The notes beneath the pieces were generated by a model that was not told the DNA's origin, did no database searches, and saw only the letters and a program-made list of their open reading frames with translations. The position numbers were made by a program, and so were the translations under genes. From the NCBI GenBank assembly GCA_963775635.1, contig CAVZJO010000007.1, positions 186,001-250,000 of the forward strand: a stretch of DNA of 64,000 nt, given 5' to 3'. Position 1 is the stretch's first letter. Each line of letters opens with the position of its first letter. The DNA comes from JALORV01 sp963775635. Its GTDB lineage: Bacteria > Pseudomonadota > Gammaproteobacteria > Burkholderiales > Burkholderiaceae_F. Shown here one piece after another: positions 58,092 to 64,000 of this stretch.

Positions 58092-59378
58092 TCAGAGCAG
58101 GAACTCGAGCTTGCGCGCAAGCCATTCACCTGCGCGTGTCACCCAGCCGCGCTTCAGCCAGCGCTCCAGCGTGAGTTCCTCGCTCTCGGCGACATCTCCG
58201 GCGAACAGCGCTTCGAAGCGCGCAGCGACGTCGGTATCGAGAATGACGACGTTGGCTTCGGCGTTGTGAAGAAGACTTCGCCAGTCCATGTTGCTCGATC
58301 CGGCCGTGGCCCAGACTCCATCGATCACCGCGGTCTTGGCGTGCAGGATCGCGTTTCTGCGTTCGAAGATGCGAACTCCGGATTCGAGCAGCCGGCCGTA
58401 AAGTGAACGTCCGGCGGCGAGCGGTGCCCAGACGTCGCTGATTCCCGGCAGGACGAGGCGGACATCGACTCCACGTCGCGCCGCGTCGGTCAGCGCACGC
58501 AACAGGCGGCGCGTCGGGACAAAGTAGGCAGAGGTGACAAAGACGTTACGACGCGCCCCCCTGATGGCTCCGAGCAGTGCGCGATATAGCGGGTTTCGTC
58601 GTCTGCCGGCCGCACAGGCAGTCACGGCGATCGAGTGGTCGCCCGCCACGCTCAGTGGCGGAAAGTAGTCGGCCTGCTGCGGCGGCCGAGACGCGCGGGA
58701 TCGCCAGTGATCGAGGTAAAGCCGCTGCAGTTCGCCCACGACCGGGCCCTCGATGCGCAGATGAGTGTCGCGCCAGCGGACGACGGACTCACGCTGGTCC
58801 GCTGACGGCGGACTCGAATAGACGCTGCTGATGTTGACGCCGCCGATGAAGGCCACGGTGCCGTCGACTACCAGCAGCTTGCGATGGTCCCGCTGGTGCA
58901 AGGTCCAGCGCCACGGGTGCCGCAGCGGATTGATCGGGTTGAATTCCAGCAGCGCCACCCCGGCATCGCGCAGCGAATCGAAATAACGTCCCGGCGTCGT
59001 CCACGACCCGAATGAGTCGTAGATCAGGTTGATCTTCACGCCTTGCGCGCGCTTGAGCAGCAGCAGTTCGCGCAGTTCGCTGCCCGGTCCGGCATCCTCG
59101 AGGATGTAGCTTTCGATGTTGATGTGATCGCGCGCCAGCGAAATGGCGTCGAACATCTCCCGATGCGTCTGCGGACCGTCGATCAGGATTTCCGCGCGAT
59201 TGCCGGGCGTGGCACCGCGCCCGATCCTGCGTCGCAGAATGCGAGCGTGTCGCCTCAGCGCGTCCGGGCGACGAGCGACCGGAATATCACGCGGCTTCCA
59301 GGGACGTCCCCAGACTTCAAACAGGCGCCGCAACCAAGGTTGCGCAGCCGGGACGGCGGTAGGCGAGGACTGCATCAC
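58092..59378 (-). CDS. Phospholipase D-type cardiolipin synthase
   Basis: 428 residues with two HKD motifs, HQRDHRKLLVVDGTVAFIGG and ILHAKTAVIDGVWATAGSSN, and the segments INIESYILEDAGPGSELREL and FVTSAYFVPTRRLLRALTDA. ClsB-like cytoplasmic-face enzymes of this length form cardiolipin from phosphatidylglycerol. No N-terminal helices are present. Followed by glycosyltransferase and PAP2 genes on the same strand. Confidence 0.92.
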   Translation of the reverse strand: MMQSSPTAVPAAQPWLRRLFEVWGRPWKPRDIPVARRPDALRRHARILRRRIGRGATPGNRAEILIDGPQTHREMFDAISLARDHINIESYILEDAGPGSELRELLLLKRAQGVKINLIYDSFGSWTTPGRYFDSLRDAGVALLEFNPINPLRHPWRWTLHQRDHRKLLVVDGTVAFIGGVNISSVYSSPPSADQRESVVRWRDTHLRIEGPVVGELQRLYLDHWRSRASRPPQQADYFPPLSVAGDHSIAVTACAAGRRRNPLYRALLGAIRGARRNVFVTSAYFVPTRRLLRALTDAARRGVDVRLVLPGISDVWAPLAAGRSLYGRLLESGVRIFERRNAILHAKTAVIDGVWATAGSSNMDWRSLLHNAEANVVILDTDVAARFEALFAGDVAESEELTLERWLKRGWVTRAGEWLARKLEFLL

Positions 59379-59405
59379 CGAGCCTCCGCGCTCAAGCGCG
59401 ATCGC

Positions 59406-59627
59406 TCAGCGATCGCTGCCGGCGCGCTTGACCTTCCGCGGCGCGGATCCGACGCGTCCGCGCGGAGCGTTACGCCTGCCGGTCGCCTCAGCAAGGCCTG
59501 CTTCCCGCTCGTCGATGCCCTGCACCGCGGTATTGCGTGTCAAAGCACTGACATGTGCAGCGGTTTTCCCGGCAGCTGCAGGTCGTGACAGCCTTGCCGG
59601 AAACGGCCACGTCCGACGTGCGGTCAT
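59406..59627 (-). CDS. Small basic hypothetical protein
   Basis: 73 residues, Arg/Ala-rich: VSALTRNTAVQGIDEREAGL and GSAPRKVKRAGSDR near the end. The ATG overlaps the stop of the preceding small gene (ATGA), and it ends 27 bp before the cardiolipin synthase ATG; this operon-like spacing is the main support. Codon pattern is less clear in the first third. No family recognised. Confidence 0.35.
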   Translation of the reverse strand: MTARRTWPFPARLSRPAAAGKTAAHVSALTRNTAVQGIDEREAGLAEATGRRNAPRGRVGSAPRKVKRAGSDR

Positions 59628-59812
59628 TCAGCGCGCCGCTCGAGATCGCGCACGACACGGACGTGCACGCGGCCGGAGCGCAGCCGCAGGTGGGCCGTCG
59701 GGTGCGGTCCGGACTCATTGGGCAAGCGTCCCGGGTGATCGGCCGGGTCGCGGCTCGGGTGGTCGACGATAGGACGCGGCAACGGAGCGTCCTCGGTTCG
59801 CATGGGACTCAT
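59624..59812 (-). CDS. Small hypothetical protein heading the cardiolipin synthase operon
   Basis: 62 residues from ATG 59812 with GAGG upstream: MSPMRTEDAPLPRPIVDHPS and AHLRLRSGRVHVRVVRDLER. Third codon positions are nearly all G or C, as in true genes here. A sigma-54-like site lies 70 bp upstream. The rest of 59813-59996 shows no other gene. No family recognised. Confidence 0.5.
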   Translation of the reverse strand: MSPMRTEDAPLPRPIVDHPSRDPADHPGRLPNESGPHPTAHLRLRSGRVHVRVVRDLERRAE

Positions 59813-59881
59813 GAAGGCCTCGTGTTGGTGGACGACGAGCCGCCGAACACTGCGGGTGCGACTCGACCTAGGGGCATTGCA

Positions 59882-59895
59882 GCAAACCATGTACC
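59882..59895 (-). promoter_or_regulatory. Possible sigma-54 promoter of the small gene-cardiolipin synthase operon
   Basis: Minus strand GGTACA-TGGT-TTGC: exact spacing and -12 box, two mismatches in the -24 box. Expected start near 59870. Confidence 0.42.
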
Positions 59896-59996
59896 CGACG
59901 GCGCCGGCCATCGCTTTCAGGTCGCGAATGGGGGACCCGCACCGTAAGCGGGACACTCGCGGCGAGCGGCGCGTGCCGGCGGCGACGCAACCCGTG

Positions 59997-61217
59997 TTAC
60001 TTGATCCCCGATGTGCCGGATCGCATCGGTGAGCTCGCAGCGGCAGCAGCACTCGCGAGTTCGGCTTTGCGCGCGCGTCGCCGACGACGCAGTCCGAGCA
60101 GCAATCGCAAACTCGCCGGCTCGTCGCGGCCGCGATCCAGGTACGCCGCCCAGACGCGCAGCGACTTCGAGCGGCGCGCGGCGCTACGCACCGCGATGAG
60201 AAATGGCACGGCGATGAACGCGCCGGCGATGCCCCAGACCCAACCGGCGATCATCACCGCCAGGAACACGGCGAGAGGGCTCAGCTCGAGCCGGCGACCC
60301 ACCACCCACGGTGTCACGAAGTTGCTTTCGATCACGTTGATCACGCCGAACGCGGCCGGCGGCAGCAGCACTTCTCCGGGAGTCTCGAAGGTCAGCGCGC
60401 CCACCAGGAACAGCGTCACGAGCACGACGAACGGTCCCAGGTAAGGAATGAAACTCATGATGCCGGCGAACGCGCCCCACAGGACCGGGTTCGGCAACCC
60501 GATCATCCAGCACGCCAGACCGGTCGCCAGCGCCACACCTGCATTGATCAGCGCCTGCGTGGCCAGAAAGGTGGCGATGTCGCGCTGCGCTGCGCGCACC
60601 GCGCCAATCACTGCGACCCGGGATCGACGGCGCGGCAACGCTTCGACGGTGCGGATCACGAGCCATCGCTCGGACGCCAACAGAAAGAAGAGCAGGATCA
60701 GCGTGGCGGCGACGAAGATGCCCGCATTGGCAACTTTCATCAGCAGCGTGCCGGTTAGAGCCACGCTCTCGCTCGCGATCTTGTCCTTGAGCGGGTCGGG
60801 CGGCGGCGCGGTTGGTGCCGAGCGGGCCGCCGTGGCCCGCGCCTGTGCCGGTGCCTGCGAGGGCGCGAGGAAAGGCACTCCGCGACGCCAGTCTTCCGCG
60901 CGGTCGATCAATTGCTGGATGCCCTGCGGGGCCTTCTCCCACCACGCAGTCGCCGGCGCTGCCAGCATGGAGACCAGCACCGACAGACCGAGCACGAAAC
61001 CGCCGACGACGACGGCTGCACCGAGCGCGTCCGGCACGCCGCGGCGGCCGAGTTGCCGAACCAGCGGTGAAAAGAGAAAGGTCAGGACGATAGCCACCGC
61101 GAAGGGCAGCAGCACCGGCTGCGCGAACTTCGCAAACACCACCAGCGCGATGAAGAGCAGGCCGCGCAGCGCGCGCGACGACGCGACACTTCCGCCCGCG
61201 GCAGGCGCTTGTTCCAT
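59997..61217 (-). CDS. AI-2E family transporter (PerM/YhhT-like)
   Basis: 406 residues from ATG 61217. Eight or so helices with a large loop after helix 3; family blocks include FAVAIVLTFLFSPLVRQLGR, FLATQALINAGVALATGLAC, MIGLPNPVLWGAFAGIMSFI and PYLGPFVVLVTL, then NVIESNFVTPWVVGRRLELS. Some members export signals or act as Na+/H+ antiporters; the substrate is unknown. The basic C-terminal tail is cytoplasmic. The frame upstream of 61217 has no family sequence. Confidence 0.9.
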   Translation of the reverse strand: MEQAPAAGGSVASSRALRGLLFIALVVFAKFAQPVLLPFAVAIVLTFLFSPLVRQLGRRGVPDALGAAVVVGGFVLGLSVLVSMLAAPATAWWEKAPQGIQQLIDRAEDWRRGVPFLAPSQAPAQARATAARSAPTAPPPDPLKDKIASESVALTGTLLMKVANAGIFVAATLILLFFLLASERWLVIRTVEALPRRRSRVAVIGAVRAAQRDIATFLATQALINAGVALATGLACWMIGLPNPVLWGAFAGIMSFIPYLGPFVVLVTLFLVGALTFETPGEVLLPPAAFGVINVIESNFVTPWVVGRRLELSPLAVFLAVMIAGWVWGIAGAFIAVPFLIAVRSAARRSKSLRVWAAYLDRGRDEPASLRLLLGLRRRRRARKAELASAAAAASSPMRSGTSGIK

Positions 61218-61273
61218 GCTGTGATGGCTCAAAGGTTCGGCGAGCACGTCGGATGGACCACGCGCGCGCCTGG

Positions 61274-61519
61274 CTACCGGCCTGGTGCGCAGCCGGCCAT
61301 AGACTCGCTTCCGCGTTCGCGCGTGGGAGCGCAGGTCCGCATCAGGCGATCGCGCGGCAGCGCGGACGCGCCGGACAATGCGCCGACACCGGTCAGTGTG
61401 CGCCATGCTCCCGGCACAGACGGGCTCGACGAGCGCGCACCGTGCAGCGTCGTCACGCCGAGTGCCATCAAGGAGAGCGCCAGCAAATGGACGGGCTTGA
61501 TCACACCGGTTTTAGGCAT
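61274..61519 (-). CDS. Possible small secreted protein
   Basis: 81 residues: MPKTGVIKPVHLLALSLMAL then GVTTLHGARSSS, a signal-peptide-like start, followed by a Gly/Ser/Ala/Arg region. No family and no clear ribosome site. The remaining bases of 61218-61603 show nothing else. Confidence 0.25.
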   Translation of the reverse strand: MPKTGVIKPVHLLALSLMALGVTTLHGARSSSPSVPGAWRTLTGVGALSGASALPRDRLMRTCAPTRERGSESMAGCAPGR

Positions 61520-61603
61520 ATGGCATGCCTGCAACCTGCGTGATCGACCCCAAGCCCCACTTGACGCCGGCTCTTCGCGATCCCGAATACGCTGTGGATT
61601 GCC

Positions 61604-62443
61604 GTGTCATCGTGGTTCGCCGATGGCGGCCCCCGACTCGGCGCCGCGATCGCGTTTTACTCGATCTTCGCGCTCGCTCCGCTGCTGATCGTTGCCACCG
61701 CGATCGCCGGTGCGGTGTTCGGTCTCGACGAAGTGCGCAGCCAGTTCGCTGCCCAGATGGCGGCATTGATAGGAAAGGAGGCCGCTTGGAGCCTCGAGCG
61801 CATGATCTCCACGGCGTGGCGACCCGAAGCCGGCGTGCTCGCCGGCGTCATCGGCGTCGCCACGCTGCTGATCGGCGCGACCGGCGTGTTGGTCGAGCTG
61901 CGCAATGCGCTCGACACGATGCTGCATATCGAAAAAGGCGAGCGATCCGTGGTCGGCGCCTACCTTCGCGCGCGACTGGCTGGGCTCGCCCTCGTTCTCG
62001 GCTTCGGTTTCCTGCTGATCATCTCGCTGATGCTGAGCGCGCTGCTGTCGGTGGTGTCTGGCTGGTTGCCGGCGCGATTCCCCGAATTCAAGCTCTTGCT
62101 GGCTCTACTCGATCTGGCGGTTTCGATCGTCGTGCTGACGCTCGCGTTCGCTGCGATCGTGCGCTGGTTGCCCAGCCGGAAGCCGCCGTGGAAGCTCGTG
62201 TGGATCAGCGCCCTCGGCAGCGCGCTGCTTTTTGCCGTCGGCAAGTACCTGGTGGGGCTTTACCTCGCGCGCGCGGCGTTCGTGGATGCCTACGGCGCAG
62301 CGGGTTCGCTCGCCGTGATTCTCTTCTGGATCTACTTCACATCCCAGCTGATGCTTCTGGCCGTGGCGTACGCCCGGCAATTCGCGCCCCAGGCCGCAGG
62401 CACTCGACGAACGATATCGCGACGGGTTGCGCTGAACTCCTAG
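61604..62443 (+). CDS. YihY/UPF0761 family membrane protein
   Basis: 279 residues from a GTG at 61604, six helices. Family blocks: WFADGGPRLGAAIAFYSIFA, GVATLLIGATGVLVELRNAL and ALGSALLFAVGKYLVGLYLA, ending YGAAGSLAVILFWIYFTSQL. Once called ribonuclease BN, in fact a membrane protein of unsettled function. No ATG lies upstream; a stop (TGA) precedes in frame, so the GTG is the first usable start. The 3' end converges with the second response regulator, 21 bp apart. Confidence 0.9.
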   Translation: MSSWFADGGPRLGAAIAFYSIFALAPLLIVATAIAGAVFGLDEVRSQFAAQMAALIGKEAAWSLERMISTAWRPEAGVLAGVIGVATLLIGATGVLVELRNALDTMLHIEKGERSVVGAYLRARLAGLALVLGFGFLLIISLMLSALLSVVSGWLPARFPEFKLLLALLDLAVSIVVLTLAFAAIVRWLPSRKPPWKLVWISALGSALLFAVGKYLVGLYLARAAFVDAYGAAGSLAVILFWIYFTSQLMLLAVAYARQFAPQAAGTRRTISRRVALNS

Positions 62444-62464
62444 GATCGAAGACCGGTTGAGACG

Positions 62465-63826
62465 TCATGCGTGGGTTTGCTCTGATTCGGCTGCATCCCG
62501 GGCCGCATACGACTCGAGGCGGTTGTACAGCGTCTTCAGGCTGATCCCGAGCATCGCGGCTGCGTGCTTCTTCACTCCGCCGCAGCGTGCCAGCGTCGCC
62601 ATCGTGACGCGGCGGTCGATTTCATCGAGCGGCGTGCCGATGCGCACCGTGATCAGGTCGTCGGTGTCTTCCATCGCCGCGCCCGTCGGGGGCGCGTCGC
62701 TGTCGTCGATCACGCTGCCGGCATGCAGATACGCCCGGTGAACGAAATTCTGCAGTTCGCGCACGTTGCCGGGCCAGGCATGCTGGTTCAGTCGGGCAAG
62801 GGCTGCGCGCGAGAACCGCTTATGCGTTCCTTCAGTCCGATTGATTTCGTCGAGGAAATGCTGCGCGAGCAGTCCGAGATCGGAGTCGCGCTGCCGCAGC
62901 GGCGGCACACGAAGCGGGAAGACACTCAACCGTTGCAACAGGTCTTCCCTGAACAGGCCCTCGTGGATGGCGGTCGCCAACGGACGCTCGGTGCTCGCCA
63001 CGATGCGTACGTCGGCTGCGACCGGTGTCGTAGCCTGCTCGGCGACGAAATGCCCCGATTCGAGGAAGCGCAGCAGCTTCACCTGAGCCGCTACCGGCAA
63101 CGCGCCGATTTGCGCCAGCAGCACGGTTCCCCCATGGGCTCGCTCCAGCGCGCCGACATGGCGCTGCTCCGCGCCGCCCGATGCGTCCCGTCCGAAGAGA
63201 TCCGCTTCGATCGAGTGCGAAGGAACCGCGCTGCAATCAAGCATCAGAAACGGCGCACGTTTGCGGCGAGAGAGTTCGTGCAGGGTGCGCGCGACGAGGG
63301 TCTTGCCGCTCCCCTGCTCGCCGATTAGAAGCACCGGGGCGGAAGTCGGCGCGACGCGCGCGATCCGGTCGTACAGTTCCTGCATCGGTACGGAGGCTCC
63401 CAGCAGGAGTCCGAAGCGTCCGGCGCGTCGCAATTCGTCGCGCAGTTCGCCGATCTCCTGCTTCAGATCCGCGGTGCGCGGCTGGCGCCGCAGCAGCTGA
63501 ACCAGTCGATCGACATCGATCGGCTTCATCAGGTAGTCGCTGGCACCGAGGCGCAGTCCTTCGATGGCGCTGTCGATCGAAGCGTGGCCGGTAACGAGAA
63601 CGACATCCGTTCCCAACGGACGTTGCAGATCCCGCATCAGCGAAATGCCGTTGCCGTCGGGTAGCCTGAGATCGACGAGAATCAGGTCCGGCGTACGGCG
63701 ACTCAGTTGGGCGCGCGCAGTCTTCAGCGAGTCGGCTTGAACGACGATGAACCCTTCGCGCGTAACGATTCCTGCCAGCAGCTCCCGCGAGTCGGCATCG
63801 TCATCGACGACCAGCGCGTATGGCAT
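62465..63826 (-). CDS. NtrC-type response regulator with degenerate AAA+ domain
   Basis: 453 residues. REC is intact (LVVDDDADSRELLAGIVTRE; aspartate in DLILVDLRLPDG; YLMKPI). In the AAA+ domain Walker A is present (GEQGSGKT), but the sigma-54 contact loop GAFTGA is gone (the region reads DLFGRDASGGAEQRHVGALE) and Walker B has Ala-Gln where Asp-Glu stand (VLLAQIGALP). The Fis-type helix-turn-helix (AAMLGISLKTLYNRLESYA) is nearly the same as in the regulator at 39958-41364. It probably cannot hydrolyse ATP or open sigma-54 promoters. Confidence 0.92.
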   Translation of the reverse strand: MPYALVVDDDADSRELLAGIVTREGFIVVQADSLKTARAQLSRRTPDLILVDLRLPDGNGISLMRDLQRPLGTDVVLVTGHASIDSAIEGLRLGASDYLMKPIDVDRLVQLLRRQPRTADLKQEIGELRDELRRAGRFGLLLGASVPMQELYDRIARVAPTSAPVLLIGEQGSGKTLVARTLHELSRRKRAPFLMLDCSAVPSHSIEADLFGRDASGGAEQRHVGALERAHGGTVLLAQIGALPVAAQVKLLRFLESGHFVAEQATTPVAADVRIVASTERPLATAIHEGLFREDLLQRLSVFPLRVPPLRQRDSDLGLLAQHFLDEINRTEGTHKRFSRAALARLNQHAWPGNVRELQNFVHRAYLHAGSVIDDSDAPPTGAAMEDTDDLITVRIGTPLDEIDRRVTMATLARCGGVKKHAAAMLGISLKTLYNRLESYAARDAAESEQTHA

Positions 63827-64000
63827 GCCGGGCTCAGGGAAGCGTCACTCGAATTTGCGCGCGATACTGCTGCGCAACCGACTTGAGGGGTTCGCCCGGA
63901 TGAGGTGGCGAATGGTCCCCCTGCCGAGTGACGTCCCTGAGTCCTGGCTTATGTCAGCTTGACGGGGCACGCACAACGACGGAGTTCTGCACCTGCTTGA
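63827..64000. other. Right-edge stretch without a supported gene
   Basis: No supported start or family. A minus-strand frame entering from the right edge ends at 63954 after 15 codons; too short to judge. Confidence 0.3.

Noticed and set aside
59488..59718. Cys-rich minus-strand frame (CSCRENRCTCQC)
   Set aside because: It overlaps two frames with better codon pattern and operon spacing; the cysteines look accidental.
63954..64000. Minus-strand frame entering from the right edge (ends VVVRAPSS)
   Set aside because: Fifteen codons are too few to support a partial gene.
1..64000. CRISPR arrays, rRNA, tRNA or DDE-type insertion sequences
   Set aside because: No regular short repeats, tRNA cloverleaf, rRNA segment or transposase of that kind was seen by eye; a tRNA scan was not possible.

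Overview
The window is GC-rich chromosomal DNA, most likely from a soil or water proteobacterium. Ku/LigD-type repair, YqjD/YqjE/YeaQ-like stress proteins, several PAS-rich hybrid kinases and TRAP transport point towards Burkholderiales or relatives; no rRNA, tRNA or CRISPR array was seen, so this placement is inference.

Layout. 1-10.8 kb: a partial F0 subunit c gene, a regulator/MFS/DUF1428 block, metallophosphoesterase, DHFR-like reductase, alpha/beta hydrolase and patatin genes, then a TIR-transmembrane protein in an operon with an OmpA-like lipoprotein. 10.99-14.32 kb: a 3.3-kb serine-recombinase element (four genes, one strand) that splits a small membrane-protein gene; the gene can be rejoined in frame across a 7-bp repeat. 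14.6-15.7 kb: a Xre/RES toxin-antitoxin pair. 15.8-25.0 kb: a YdiJ-like FAD/Fe-S dehydrogenase, an aminotransferase, a TRAP transporter, an enoyl-CoA hydratase and a CoA-transferase. Most of these are broken by many single-base frameshifts although the reconstructed proteins look canonical.

25-64 kb is a stress and envelope island: CBS, hemerythrin, general-stress, CAP, Ku, LigD-type polymerase, TraR/DksA, BON, YeaQ, DUF883, YqjE-like, lipocalin, DUF421, antiporter, DUF2383, DUF4142, glycosyltransferase, DUF2334, PAP2, phospholipase D, AI-2E-type and YihY genes. Among them lie three hybrid histidine kinases, one degenerate kinase-like protein and two NtrC-type response regulators.

The strongest unifying signal is a set of sites with sigma-54 (-24/-12) spacing, GG-N10-GC, mostly GGYACR-N4-TTGC, placed shortly upstream of many island genes on both strands. 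Four match GGCACG-N4-TTGC exactly. They would put the DNA end-joining genes, envelope genes and a possible C-rich small RNA under sigma-54. One NtrC-type regulator looks competent; the second has lost the GAFTGA loop and Walker B residues and may be an antagonist. This regulon reading is inference from sequence patterns.
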